This document shows, piece by piece, positions 19,258-31,900 of a stretch of DNA of 64,000 nucleotides. The stretch spans positions 1,550,001-1,614,000 of the forward strand of contig CM046304.1 in the NCBI GenBank assembly GCA_025267735.1. The letters run 5' to 3'. The translations under genes were made by a program, and so were the position numbers. The stretch is from Mactra quadrangularis. Lineage: Eukaryota; Mollusca; Bivalvia; Venerida; Mactridae. The notes beneath the pieces are model-generated. The model ran no database searches. It was not told the DNA's origin and saw only the letters and a program-made list of their open reading frames with translations. Numbering within the stretch: position 1 is the stretch's first letter; each line of letters starts with the position of its first letter.

Positions 19258-19868
19258 GGGGCCTGTTTTGCAAGGCAAGCACTTCTCTTTAATAACAATT
19301 TCCTATGCCACAGCCTGCTACAAAGAAGCAAATTGAAATGTAGCAAATTTTTTTTCTTGCTGAAAAACTTTTGAAACACTTCTGCTTGTCAAAATGGCTA
19401 CTTCCATGATACATGTATAATGCTTTCTTTTACAATAGTACCGACTTATTTCTTTATTTCATGCTTAAATTTTGCTGGAGTAATGGCAGGTAATAAGTCT
19501 GGTGATAAGCATATTTTCATTTGTTACAATAGACTTAATTCGGAACTCAAATTTGTGGGTTTTTCCGTCCGTGTGATGTAGGTACAAACAAAGTTTGTTA
19601 CACATTATTGATGAAAATCACGAAATATGGATTAAATCCTATTGTTCTTTGTACACGTGTTTTCATTGTAACAGTAAAAGTTTGTTTGTACCTACATGGA
19701 AAACCCCAAATATTTGAATTCCGGATATAGTCTATTCTGAACTAGTGTTCATGGAAGTAGCCATCTTGGATTTGCAAGCTTGAAGCGAAACTGTTTTATA
19801 GAAAGTGTTTGCTACATAAAAGCCCCCTCAAAGGCGTTACATAGCAATTTCCTTGCAAAACAAGCCCC
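19258..19868. mobile_element. R8-related inverted-repeat element carrying a nested palindromic element
   Basis: The ends are GGGGCCTGTTTTGCAAGGCA and, on the right, CCTTGCAAAACAAGCCCC, near-perfect inverted repeats. The body shares CTTGCTG and CACTTCTGCTTGTCAAAATG with R8. A separate palindromic element (19530-19734) sits inside. Confidence 0.75.
19530..19734. mobile_element. Palindromic MITE-like element, copy 1
   Basis: It starts TAGACTTAATTCGGAACTCA and ends with the imperfect inverse ATTCCGGATATAGTCTA. A second internal inverted pair is GTAGGTACAAACAAAG and TTTGTTTGTACCTAC. It is similar throughout to copy 2 at 20725, in the opposite orientation. Confidence 0.75.
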
Positions 19869-20249
19869 TGGTTACAGCTACTACAATTTGTGCTGGAACA
19901 TACTGGCAGACAAAATACAGGAGTTACAGGGTCAGCTAGAAGCACATTAATAAAATATGGATTTTAATATTAACAATATAAATTTCTATACTAACATAGA
20001 AGAAAAGCTTATGACCTACTAGTACTTTAAAGACTTAAATTTACCAAATTGATGATGTGTTCTATGGATTCGCTCGCACCTTACCGGTAATTTTGACCAT
20101 TTTTTTTTTACCAAAAAAAATCATTTCCTCGCAAGCTCATAAAAATTTGTTCAAACCACTATTACAAGCAATTGAAGCAATTTGCTCGCTCACCCCATTA
20201 TTTTCCAGGATAATCCATGGAACATTTGATCAGTTTGTAGTGGCCTTAT

Positions 20250-20470
20250 GTTCATATAACTACAGCCAGCTCAATTGGCTCAGCTTTCCTGGACCCGTGT
20301 CTATAACCAGTACTCACCTACCCATCCACAAAGCCAAAAACTTCTCTGTTTGTTCCTGGTATTGATATTCAAGGAAATGTATAACCAGTCCAGTTGAGTT
20401 TTAAACCTGTGACCCCTTTGGACACTAGATTCAAAATCCTGGATATAACCTACTGTGCCCCACAGACCAA
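20250..20470 (-). repeat. SINE-like family S2, reverse, partial
   Basis: CAGCTTTCCTGGACCCGTGT, CTATAACCAGTACTCACCTA and CCACAAAGCC correspond in reverse to the S2 body. About 20395-20450 corresponds in reverse to a decayed head. Confidence 0.6.
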
Positions 20471-20724
20471 TTAATAAGACAGATATTCATACAACACAAT
20501 GCACAACTACAGCAAAGACTGAACGATACCACAGAATCCATGAAATTTTTATTTGAAAGAGTCATGAACAGCTCTAATCTGGAACTCAAAAAACATTTTT
20601 TTATTATTACACCGGTATTGACGAGGCTCTCCTCCTTATCCTTTCTTGCTTCTGTCTGTGCAGAAATAGGTACTTAGAAACATTGACCCTTTGATGCATC
20701 CAACCCCTTTTTTCCTGTCTCTAA

Positions 20725-20926
20725 TAGACTATATCCGAAATTCAAATATTTGGGTATTTCCCTCCAGTACAAACAAACTTTCCCCTTACGATGAAAACAT
20801 GTGCACGAATAACAATAGGATTTAATCCATAGCTTGTACTATTTAGCAATAATGTGTAACAAACTTTGTTTGTACTGCCTGTGCATGGTCGGAAAAACCC
20901 ATAAATTTGAATTACCAATTAGGTCT
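20725..20926. mobile_element. Palindromic MITE-like element, copy 2
   Basis: TAGACTATATCCGAAATTCA at the left and GAATTACCAATTAGGTCTA at the right are imperfect inverted repeats. The inner part has ACAATAGGATTTAATCCATA and AACAAACTTTGTTTGTACTG. Confidence 0.75.
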
Positions 20927-21677
20927 ATTCCTTTAGGTAGTTCTAGAATAATCTCTTTTTTTTGTACTGTGTTGTTAAATCTTATTCAACCTTCAGTGAG
21001 ACAGACATTAACTCTGCTGATTTAAATACTCACTTCAGTACTTCTGCACTCACTATCAAAAAAATAAATATCCATAACTATGTACGGTGTTCATCGAACA
21101 AAGGTTGAGTATTAAAATCAGCGGGGTAAATTTATGCATCACTGACTGTTGAACAAAAATAATACTTCTAGTTTGTTTGTACCACAGGTGAAATCCTTTA
21201 AAATTTTAATCTCAGGTGAAGTCTATGGGCATGCTCGATTGGAAAATCCTACTGTTAGAACTGGGAGAACTCCAACCGAGTGTGTCGGAAATGTGCTCTG
21301 GCAGCATTCTACCCATTCCATCGTAATAGGTGGTGTAAACGGAATCGGTCGCAGTTTATTTATACCTAAGATGGCGGTGGCATCACTGCAAACATATGAG
21401 TTTGGTGTTTTGAAAGCAAATGTTAAAATTATTCTTTTGCTAGATTGTTCACGATAACAATTTAACTATTTGCTATAAATAAAGTAAGAAGCGAGTATAT
21501 TTGCTACAAATATTGCATTTTGATCCAGTTCCGACATCCAATTTCACTTGTTTGGCAGATTCTGTGGAAGAGTCAGAATTTGATTCTGGAACAGTGCCGA
21601 CAGTCCAATCAAGCACGCCCTATTTTAACATCCATTCTTTGGCAAATACTTCAATACACAAACATAAAACTATGACA
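20927..21677. other. Region downstream of MSTO1; probable MSTO1 3' UTR in part
   Basis: No supported gene. On the minus strand it follows the MSTO1 stop, and the reverse of TTTATT at 21355-21360 is a candidate poly(A) signal, so 21355-21677 may be 3' UTR. On the plus strand AAGATGGCGGTGG (about 21368-21380) resembles a YY1-type promoter element. A plus-strand frame of 102 codons crosses here (21149-21457), but I see no family resemblance and do not call it a gene. Confidence 0.4.
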
Positions 21678-24600
21678 TCACAAAGCCTCAACATCAGTTC
21701 GATAATTATCACCGAGTGAACGTAGGCCAGACAGCACTTCCAGATAATCGTCTTCTTCTAGGCCAGCCGACGTATATTGATGTTGTTTTTTCATATTAAT
21801 CCTAGACGCAGCATCGTACAAATGTTTTATGACATCACTAACTTCTGGTGACGATTGTAATGATGTCATCATTGGAACCGAGTTGACATGGCAACCATCA
21901 GGTCTATCTGATTGGCTAACAAATCCATCGGATGTCACATTTTTGTTAAATATTTTCGGGAATGGTTTTGTTGTTTTTATGGCATTTTGTAAACATGTGG
22001 AGACGTACAAATTTCCACAACTTTTGTCCTCAAGATAGTTCTTTAAAACTTGTTCTTTTGTTTTGGCGATCACTAAATGACGCGGTAATTTCTCTGGATT
22101 TGTTTGAGTAGGCACTAACGCATCAGTTAGTCCTCGCATCACAGCTGATTGCATAAATGGAATTCTGGAACCAGAAACATGAGGTGTTACTGGTTGCCAT
22201 GGAAACTTATCGCCATAGAGACTAAAATAATCAATGAGACTCTCATTTTCATATAAACCAAACGGAAAACAAGTGCTAAGTGTGGCCATTTTTCGACCTT
22301 GACTATTAAATGAATGTGTAATATCCCCAATAGTCATGTAGCTAGTTTCCAGACGGTATGGTAGAGACATTGTGTCCAAACATGATGCCAGTATTGCGCT
22401 AGTGTGATACGATGTCCTCTTATAGTTTAAATGCGGAAAGTTTACCGTATTACCCATAGTCCTCCACAAACCAGACGCTAAACTTAATGGAACAAATAAA
22501 GAACTGTGACAACTAGCACTTTCATAGGCAAGAGCGGAGTTGATGATTCTGTTGGCACGAGCTTGTGCCGTGTTATCTACAACATCAGCTGGTGTGCAAC
22601 CTAATGCAAGAATACCCTTACCGGGAAATTCATCCTCTAAATATCGTATCAGACCCGTACCCAATCCACCGAACCCGTCATGCGTATCCATGACAACATG
22701 AAATCCTTGTAGGTGATCACATTCCTCGGCAAAATAATGCAGCCGATCTTCCCATTCGCATGTCGACTCGTAATTTGCTAAAACGTCGGAAGCTGATTGA
22801 AACATATGAAAGGGACGTAACTCATCTTGGTGTCTATATTCTTCGACAACGTGTACAGTACGAGGATGGAAACAAGTACCAAGATAATCAGACCATGTAG
22901 TAATATGATCATCAATTTGGTAGCCCTCGGCACCTTCTAGCTCAACATTGTCAACTTCTTGAAGTTCGGGTTTCTTCTTTTTTGTCTTCCTTTCATCATC
23001 ATCATCATCACTTTTAACATCATCTGAAATAATAGATAACAATTATTAAGATTTAGGCAATATTTATGGTGGGAGCAAATTAACATGGGCCTGTATCCTG
23101 ATGGAGTGCACATGACATACAGTACCCACCAAACGTTTGGAGACATTTTCACTTTGTACGCCTACTGAATAGCTTTTATCTAAAATTTGATAACTGTTTA
23201 TTCTGACATGCTTCTTAGGTTTGATCTGTTTTTTTATTATCATAAAAATTAAAACTGAAACTACAAAATTAGCATAAAATCTAAATTATTAAAAATAAAT
23301 TACAATTTACATGGTTTTGAGGGTGTCAGATGCCGAATCTTATATATGTGTTGCATCTATGGAATTTGGTTTCATTAATCACAAACCATATTCAAATACC
23401 TCAAAAATGGTGATTCTACAAAAATAATCATCAACATTCAAGAATTGTAGTAAATTTCTTTTGTCTCCAAACTTTCGGTGGGTACTGTATAATTGGCAAG
23501 CAGTGACATATGTACATGCCATGACATTCACCTGTTCACATTTTGGGGAGAAGGATAAGAAAGCTGCAAGATAGCTCAGTAGGGAGAGCACTCGCCTTGT
23601 AAGCAGAGATCCCATGTTCCAGTCCAGCCCGGTACAGCTGCATATTTTTCTCGTCCTCAATCTAGTCATCCAGCAAAATAATTCTGAGTAGAGAAATGCA
23701 AACATAGGATAGTCTTATGTCTTTAAGTAACTTAAATATCAACAGAACTAACCATTATCTTTCTGGTTCCTGTCTTCATCGTCAATCATTCCTTCTTCTT
23801 CTAAACTTTTAAGATAAGCATTTTTATTAACATAGTCTTCTTTATGCATCGTAACATCACCTGGCCATTTGATATCATCGCCTTCTATAAATGTATCATA
23901 TAATACACCTTCTTGTTTTAATGTCTTCAAACTACCCTGAAATTGTTAATTTGACATTTAAAATTTTGATATCTTGACTTTACAGTCTTCACGACAAACT
24001 TTCATTAGTATTTACTGGACCGAATAAAACTTTACTGGACTTACAAAATTATATAATGAAATATGCAGTCTATTTTAATTGTATATATAGGGTCCTTGAT
24101 TTTAATGATTTCACATAATATATCATAAAAGTACATTAGTATATAAACAAAATAACACAAGTATAACCTCTGTACAGCGGCCCTCTACAGAACAAATCCT
24201 CTGCACAACAACAGCTTTTGATATTCCCCTTAGGTAGGATTTTATTGAATTCAACCTCTGTAGAGCAACAACCTCTGAACAGCAACTCATTTTAGTCTAT
24301 CCCAGTGGGTGTTGTTCAAGAGAGGATGTACTGTATTATGTGGAAAATGGTGTCTATAAAAGTTGTTGGACCACTCGCATACCAAAAGTGACTACACAGA
24401 CAAGGATTTCTATGGACATTTCAATAAACAAGTGGTGTTTTAAGCTGAACTTTAGAGTATACAGTGCCATCCAAAATTACCTTTACATTTATTAATCAGC
24501 TTGTTTTAATTAATACTACTAAATGTTATTTTATGAGCATCTAAACATTAGAATAGATATATAAGAAAATGTAACATTTGAAAGGGGAGTAATGACTCAT

Positions 24601-25576
24601 TGTTTAATTGAAATTGCTATACTTGTACATGTATCGAAAGATATATGTTCTAAGTCTTAATTTAAGTATTTGTAAAAAAAAATCTAACCTCAACAAAAAT
24701 TAAAAGGTAATTATAGATGGCACTAAATGTTATAAAAAGTACCTTCAGATCAAAAAGAACAAGTCTAGGAGTATAAGTAACTTCTCTACGAAGATTTTCA
24801 CCCTCTCTGTATAATACATCATGATTGATTTCTTTAGGCCCAGTCAGCTGTGATGAGTTATAGACAAATGAGGATTCTTGTATGTTCCACCAATGAGCAC
24901 CTGAAATTTAATAGCAATTCCAAAATAAAAAAGTCGTATAGTTTATAGCTTTATAAATTGCTAGATTGTATCGACATTCCAAATTGCAAATCAATATCAG
25001 ATTGTCTGTCAAAAATCCATGATACATCGATATTGCAATTTCCGATAATGGCCCTAATTAGATCATTCTAGATTACCGAGTGCATTTTATCTATCTAATT
25101 TGCATCACAGGCAAACATTCAAGTCAAGGATTGCGCAGACTTACATATGTAAAACAGTCTTAATCATTTTAAAGAAAATCATTTCATGTTCATTTTAGTC
25201 ATGAATAAAGTCATTTCATGTTCATTTTAGCCAGAATGATATTCAACATATGATTTGTAGGCTATTTGTTTTGCCACTTTTGGTTTATCAAACCATATAT
25301 TTGTTTCTATAAAATATATATTCTAACAATTCTGTTTGATTTATCATCTGCAAAACAACTGTCATGCTCAAACACACTTCAATTGTAGCATAATGTTTAA
25401 ATATGTAAAAAGTTATAATTTATTCATCCAAAAATAAATGGCCGAATACCATGAAACTTAGCATTTGGAAATAAACAAAAACACGAGATATTATGCAAAT
25501 CAAAACTTTAAAAAGGCTTACCAACGTGATTCGCATAATGTCCGACTTGAAGCGTCACTATTTCTTTTACTGACAT
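21678..25576 (-). CDS. MSTO1: Protein misato homolog 1, complete, 4 exons
   Basis: The exons, in transcript order, are 25576-25522, 24900-24743, 23936-23753 and 23023-21678; GT/AG borders and phases agree and give 580 residues (the human protein is about 570). The N-terminus (TLQVGHYANHVGAHWW) is the tubulin-like misato start. YTPRLVLFDLK and the central block LHYFAEECDHLQGFHVVMDT, then HDGFGGLGTG (about 245-256, in place of the tubulin G-box), are family signatures. An acidic/Lys linker at about 133-150 is low complexity. Family knowledge: MSTO1 is a cytosolic or outer-mitochondrial tubulin-related protein needed for normal mitochondrial distribution and fusion; fly misato works with the TCP-1 tubulin chaperone. 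It is divergently paired with DNAAF3. Confidence 0.95.
23120..23487. mobile_element. TA-flanked MITE (CAGTACCCACC ends), copy 1, in an MSTO1 intron
   Basis: CAGTACCCACCAAACGTTTG at the left and CAAACTTTCGGTGGGTACTG at the right form terminal inverted repeats, flanked by TA on both sides. Two further copies are at 49685 and 50859. The ends resemble Tc1/mariner-type elements. It encodes no protein. Confidence 0.85.
23573..23645 (+). repeat. tRNA-like segment in an MSTO1 intron
   Basis: AAGATAGCTCAGTAGGGAGA (D-arm-like), CGCCTTGTAAGCAGAG (anticodon-arm-like, TGT) and TTCCAGTCCAGCC (degenerate T arm) are in tRNA order. The outer stem GCTGCAA against GTACAGC pairs only partly, so this is a decayed tRNA or SINE head. 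Confidence 0.45.
23937..24742. other. MSTO1 intron 2 with R5 repeat and a MITE
   Basis: About 24166-24335 is an R5 module (ACCTCTGTACAGCGGCCCTC to GTGGGTGTTGTTCAAGAGAG; copies near 30138 and 35600). About 24462-24723 is an inverted-repeat element starting CAGTGCCATCCAAAATTACC and ending GGTAATTATAGATGGCAC, next to TA at both ends. Confidence 0.7.
24901..25521. other. MSTO1 intron 1
   Basis: It is AT-rich, with a local direct repeat of AAATCATTTCATGTTCATTTTAG near 25185 and 25210 (the second copy diverges at its first bases). No exon or transposon end was seen. Confidence 0.6.
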
Positions 25577-25840
25577 TGTTCCAATCAATTATTTAAGCTC
25601 GATTTTGTAGTGGACCCACTTTACAGGTCTAATTAGCATGAGTTAATATATTTACGCAACAGTATGGTATAGGTATTAAAATGAAAGTAAAAAAATGGCT
25701 GTCCCGCACTTAATATATCAGAAAAATAATATAATTTGGGTGTCCCCAGATGATTTAATTATATTTAAAATCTTCATAAAATATATTTTAAACCAACTAG
25801 AGAATTTTATTGCAAATAATTTGCAATAAATTTTAAATTG

Positions 25841-25854
25841 GTTGTTATAGCCAT
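25841..25854 (-). promoter_or_regulatory. X-box-like RFX site
   Basis: On the minus strand the site reads ATGGCTATAACAAC and fits 13 of 14 positions of the X-box consensus RYYNYYATRRNRAC. It lies 101 bp before the DNAAF3 start codon. RFX factors acting on X-boxes drive ciliary genes in animals, which suits DNAAF3. Binding is inferred. Confidence 0.6.
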
Positions 25855-25887
25855 TATACGTCACGTATTTATTCACCGCGTTCATAG

Positions 25888-25897
25888 TTTGTTTACA
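25888..25897 (+). promoter_or_regulatory. Forkhead-type site
   Basis: TTTGTTTACA contains the forkhead core TGTTTAC. FOXJ1 is the forkhead factor for motile-cilia genes, so the site is plausible for DNAAF3, but the core is short and common. Confidence 0.4.
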
Positions 25898-25898
25898 A

Positions 25899-25931
25899 AT
25901 GGCCGCCAGTGGTTGTGTTCGTGCTTGCTAG
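25899..25931 (+). other. Short upstream ORF before DNAAF3
   Basis: ATG GCC GCC opens a ten-codon frame (MAASGCVRAC) ending in TAG, 24 bp before the DNAAF3 start and in the same frame but closed by the stop. If included in the 5' UTR it could lower translation of the main frame. Confidence 0.4.
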
Positions 25932-25955
25932 AAGTAATTTCCAGAACATTTGACG

Positions 25956-28900
25956 ATGACTGACGGTTTTGGTGCAATAACTTGGTGGGGTTTTAGCCCT
26001 GCTTTGGATTTCCAAGATGATGGTAATAATTGTGATATAATATTTTATATTTGTACCGTTCAGACCTTTACATCCAAAAATACAAGATGATGATCTGACA
26101 TTTCAACTTTCAAGTCATGCAAGTTCTTCTGCCTATTACTTACTGTGTTTTGTACACAAACGATCTTACTGACCTTTGTACGCTGACGCTGAGCATCATG
26201 GGTAAAACTGTTGATTTACCTGAAAACATGTGGCAAAGTTTACATTCTAATATTTTCCTCGTTTAAACGATAAACTAATGCAAGCTATGCATTAACAAAA
26301 GCTTGTAAAGATCCGTAGGAACACATCTAGTTTAGCGGAACCCAGAAGTAAATATAAATATGCCTGCACAGAGGGGCAAAGGTACATGCCGCTAATTTAC
26401 TGTTATTATGGGGGCTGCTGCCCCACACCCCCGCTGATATTAAAAATTGATTACAAAAAAGGCATTTAAAATAGTTATTAAGAATAATTCATTCAAAAAA
26501 TGAATAAAAAACTGCATTGTTAAAAACAAAATGGCGTTCAAAATTTGTAAACCACGCAATGTCCAAGCATGTGCAATAGCAGGGTCTGCTAAACTAGATT
26601 CTATCCAGATCCGTATATTGAACCACTGGCCCATAATGGCCTTATGTAGGTGTAAGTTAAAATCGTTTAACTGCCGATTGTCACTACCACCTGCCCCCTT
26701 ACACCTGAAACTACAATGTTAATACTTGGCAACATTCATGGTATAATAAACCTCTACAATAAGGGTATGATAGACTTAACACAGTGACCCATTGCTTGCC
26801 TCATAAGTTCTTTCTTGCATAGCCGCCCGGCTAGCTCAGTTGGTAGCATGCAAGTGTACTGATCGAGGGGTCGTAGGTTTGATCCCGTCTGGGGCATTCT
26901 TTTGTGAAGCTGGGTCATGAAATAATTTTTACGGCCATTCTCTCCTACCAATGGTTTTTAATTATGTAGGGTAGTTGTCAGTCACTGACGAAAGTATGCG
27001 CTTAGTAGTTGGTTAACAGCTAAATCCAGAGACTTAGCCTTTCCAGGAGGAGTGAGTAGGTTGACAGACCACCGTTTTATGACCTATACAATGTGTTGCT
27101 ACGGCGTTAAACCCAAGAAAATCTTTCTTGCATATTAAAGTAATTAATACATTTTCTTTTTCAGATTTTAATGATGCTTTGAAAAAACTTCAGTTGGCTG
27201 AATCAAAGAAAAGTGAGTTTTCCATCTATTTTATGCTCCATTTTAAATGGATCATTATCTTCCTGTTATATCTGTTGGTCATATTCATTTTTGAATTCAT
27301 GATAACAATTTTGTTGTCTATTTTATTTTGCTTTCAAAACTTCGTATTAATAATTTAATTAATGGTTACAAATTTGTTGTCTATTTTATTTTGCTTTCAA
27401 AACTTCTCAATTTTATTAATGATTACAAATTTGTTGTCTATTTTATTTTGCTTTCAATACTTCATAGCATTAAGTGTTAATGATCAAGTTTAGAGTACTT
27501 GATATTTATAATGTGAATGAATTATGTAATGTGTGCCTCTATATGTAATTCTTATATTTTTCAGAAGATTTAAATGTTCTGTTGGTTGGTGCTGGGGACT
27601 TGAGACATGTGTTATGGACTATAGCAAAGTCATATAGACATAAAAAGAGAAAATTAAATGTAAGCAACTTTAAAATAACTCATCTTTCAATAATATTTAT
27701 CTTGTAACAGGGCTGTATATTCAATATATTCTGTATTTTTTTTAATTATTTCTGTGTTATATTCAGCCTGATAAGCTCTGTTGGTAGTGCATTTGACTTG
27801 CAAGCAGGAGGTTGCAGATTCTAGCCTACATGGGGTAATAAGCATTTCCTTTATTAATAGTACTATCTAAACATTGTGATATGGGTTTTTTAATTTATCT
27901 TAAAGCAGAATGGTTTAATGTTTCAGTTAGTTCCTAGTTTCATGCTCCACAAAAGATAATTTGAATGTCTTATTTTATTGCAAAAGCTATTTCTAGAATT
28001 TGAGTAAATTAATAGCTCAGGAGGGACTGAAAATCTAACAATCAACCTTGTTTGGCCTATACTTTGTAAGCAATTTTTGAACCAATTTATACTTTCAGTT
28101 CTACATACTAGAGAATAACCTGGAATTATATGCTAGAAATATCCTATTTCTAACCATAGCACTTGAAAAACAAACAAGAATGGGTTTACAAGGTATGTAT
28201 CTAAATAAATACCTTTGATCTTGTTTTCATTATGACATGAGTGCTATACAAATGTGGTATACTGTAATAATAATGATGATGGTGATGGTCGTTGTGATGG
28301 TGTTGATGATGATGATAATGATGATGATGATGATGATGATGATAATGATAATAATACATATAATAATAATAATAATAGTTATTAGCCTTTAACTTTTAAT
28401 AGCACAAGTGCAATTTATTATTTTCTACAGTAATTTACCATATAACCAACTAGCTTGACTAAGTTGACTGTATGAACTCAGAAAATTTACTCACTGGTTC
28501 CACTTATTTACACCCCAACAGCTTTGCAGTACAAGTCATGTTCTGCTGACCTTTGCTGTTATAATATTCATGACACAATCCAGCCCTATTTCCCGTATAA
28601 AACAAAGCTGTTTACAGGCGCCTTTCCCTTTTGAAATTTCTTTAAAATCATGTAGTTTTTCCCAAAGTTTGAGTTTACCTTGGATTTTTTGTTCCCCATC
28701 TATGGAATTGTGATAAAATTTTCCCTAAAGTTCTACATAAAGAAAGGCTCCCGGATCCTTCCCCAATACTAAAAAAAAAAACCTGATTCAATCATTTTGC
28801 TCACAGACTTATTCACATCATATATGTAGGACAATTCATAAGGAATCTTCTAATCAAAGACTACTATCATTTTGCATAGACAAATTAAAAAATACACTTT

Positions 28901-31900
28901 TTTATGCAAGGAAGATAATAACTTATTACACTATTTTCATATTAAAGGGAGATAATAATTTATTACACTATTTTCATATCAAAGGGAGATAATAATTTAT
29001 TACACTATTTTCACATCAAAGGGAGATAATAACTTATTACACTATTTTCATATCAAAGGAAGATGATAATATCTTATTACACTATTTTCATATCAAAGGG
29101 AGATAATAACTTATGACACTATTTTCATATCAAAGGGAGATAATAACTTATGACACTATTTTCATATCAAAGGAAGATAATAACTTACTTACATGAAAAT
29201 ATTTCATTTATAATTATGCCACAGAATGTTGGAATGTTGGTTTTTATTAATTTAATCCATGCAAAGTGATTAATAGGATGTTATGAATGAAAATATTATG
29301 TTATATAACCATTTATCATGGTTTCAAAAATATTATTTACTGTTAATTGGTGTTTTTGGAATTCTAACTCAAGGGAGATAATCTGTGATGGTTGTTGGAA
29401 ATATGATGAGTTTTATGGTTTAATTTTTTATTATCCCTTCATTTTCCAGAGAAAACAGAATTATTTCTAGAGTTATATGGTAATATACTTGTTAGAAAAC
29501 AGTCAGAGGAGTATGTTGCTAGAATGGCTACAGAATTTATAACGTAAGAGATTTTTCTGTTGTTTTTTTTTACCAGGGTCCATCTGCTTCTAAGGATGCA
29601 TCATATGCAGACCCTGACCAGAACTTTAGCATAACTTAGGAGTCTAGAAAGACATTTCTTTTGAAGAATCGTTCTTTCTCTGCCAGACTTCTTGAGGTCT
29701 TCAGCAGTGTTGATTGACCTCACCATTTCTCAGCTGGGCTTGGGTCCAGCTACAATTGGCTGGCTACCATAGAAGAACCTGTTCTTCCACTGGACTGTGA
29801 TACTAACTACAACATCTTCTGCTATGTTGAATGCCTTCACCATTTCTGTACTGGTCTTGGGACTGTCTATGACTGGTTTAAGTATTCTTTTGTCAAGCAT
29901 TTATTCTTATCATTTATATTATATGCCCGTTATTAAATTCTTCCATGTCCACTTATTAAATGGTTACATAATTTTCTTGTTCAATTATGACACATTGTAA
30001 TTTATTTTACATTATTTTAGAATGGTAACAGATGAAGATTATCTCATGAAAAAATTACCATACATAGATCTTAGTCAATTAAAAGTAAGTTTATAAATTA
30101 AATATTTTCTAGCACTTGCGCTATTAATATTATTACAGTACAACCTCTCTTGAACAACACCAACTGGGAGGGACTTAAGTGTATTGCTGTCCAGAGCTTG
30201 TTGCTCTTCAGAGGTTAAATTTAATTAAAATTACACCTAAGGGAAATATCAAAAGTTGTTGTTGTGCAGAGGATTTGTTTCTGTAGAGGGGCGCTCTCCA
30301 GTGGTTATATTGTATACAGGCATATTTTTCCTTATATAACAGGGGCCATTTACAGGTGCCTTCCCCTCTTGATTTTTCATTAAAATCATGCAGTTTTCCC
30401 CAAATTTGGAGTTTACTTTGGATTTTTTTTGTTCCCCTTTCTATGAAATTGTGATGAAATTTCCCCAAGTGTTTTATATAAAAAAGACCCAGGCCCCTTC
30501 CCCAAACACTGAAAAATGCCCTAGCATATTTTAAAGAGTTTAATTATCAACTAGCCTGACTTTTTGAAGTAAGTTATTTACACTAGCCAGAATCAATTTT
30601 CACTTACCCTGGGCTTCAGTTGATAACACAGTTATCTTAAAAAAAGTTCTAAAAAAGTTAATGCGCGGTTTAAAGTCTGCTTCCGTATACATGTTCAACC
30701 GTCTTGACAATCTTGTACGATAACTCCTGATCACTGAAATCACCCTTTGGCAGGTGATCCCTCACAGTACCCATTTACACCTGGGTGGAGTGAAGCAAGC
30801 ACAGGTAAATTTCTTACTCAAGGAAATTAGCAGTGCTCCTAGTGGGATTTGAATCCAGGACCACTCGATCCCTAAGTGCTTGCCTACCACTGGACCACTG
30901 CTCCTATAAACTATGCCTCTTATCAACTATGGTAGAAATTTAGAATACACTCCCCTCCAAAAGTTTCTTTACAATGCAATTAATCTATTGCTACAATTTC
31001 GCAGTTCAAATGTGAAGAATTATTTTGTTATTGTTTATTTCATTCATTATCCATGCTATGGAAATGGGATTTCTGTTGGTACATTTTTTTTTGAGTTGCA
31101 GCTAAAGTTATTTATCAGCCTCAGAAACTATGGTCAATGTATCCCAATGAACCATTATCAAGTTTGAGATATTTTTGTTATTTCATGTCCAAAAGACAAA
31201 CGTACTGATTAGAAAAAGCAAACTTGAAAATAATTTAACTATAAACTGCTTTTACAACATTTTGAAATTCTATTTAGTACAATATACATTTTTCAATGGG
31301 TGAGGAGCTTTTGGAGGGCAGTGTATGTTTTCAGGGTATGTCATATGGTATTAATTTTAGGCTTGATCAGATAAGTTAAATATGAAAATTAGGTATCTTA
31401 TGCAACACAATATTTGTTGTTTTTTCTTTACAATATAATGGAATGTCAGTAATGGCCGGCTAAATTTGACTGGTTCACCTCATTTACTGCAAGACTATAG
31501 TGAATTATCATCTATTATGTAAAGTCTCTATTGTTTTATCTTAACAGTTCAAAGAAAGAGATTTCCTTGAAGGTATATTTAAATTCTGGAGAAATAGAGA
31601 GGTAGTTGGGGTATTTGAAGTATCCAATTATTGGTGAGTACATTGAGGATATTTGTTTATTTCGGTGTAAGGTCAATTTTAATTTCACGAGTGAGCTAAG
31701 GATGCAAAATTTTCACAAGTGGCTTAGCCACGGGTGAAAATATTATATCATTAGCTCACAAGTGAAATAAATAGATCTTACACTAAAATAAACAAACTTT
31801 CTGTTTATTATATGCTTCAAACTGGCTTTTTTAAGTTTAAGTATGATATGTCATCAGAATAGCGCATTCAAACAGTGAAAAATTACAAATTTATTTTCAT

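Larger units (their letters stand above)
25577..25955. promoter_or_regulatory. Head-to-head promoter of MSTO1 and DNAAF3
   Basis: The two start codons are 379 bp apart on opposite strands, so transcription of both genes must begin here or in unseen upstream exons. The DNAAF3-proximal third holds an X-box-like site (25841-25854), a CRE-like ACGTCA (25858-25863), a forkhead TGTTTAC (25890-25896) and a short upstream ORF (25899-25931). No TATA box is evident. Confidence 0.75.

Noticed and set aside
21829..22038. Plus-strand frame opposite MSTO1
   Set aside because: It is a shadow of the long MSTO1 exon on the other strand.
26822..26900. A functional tRNA gene
   Set aside because: A and B boxes are good but the acceptor stem does not pair and the same head recurs in many copies with one body and tail, so it is a SINE.
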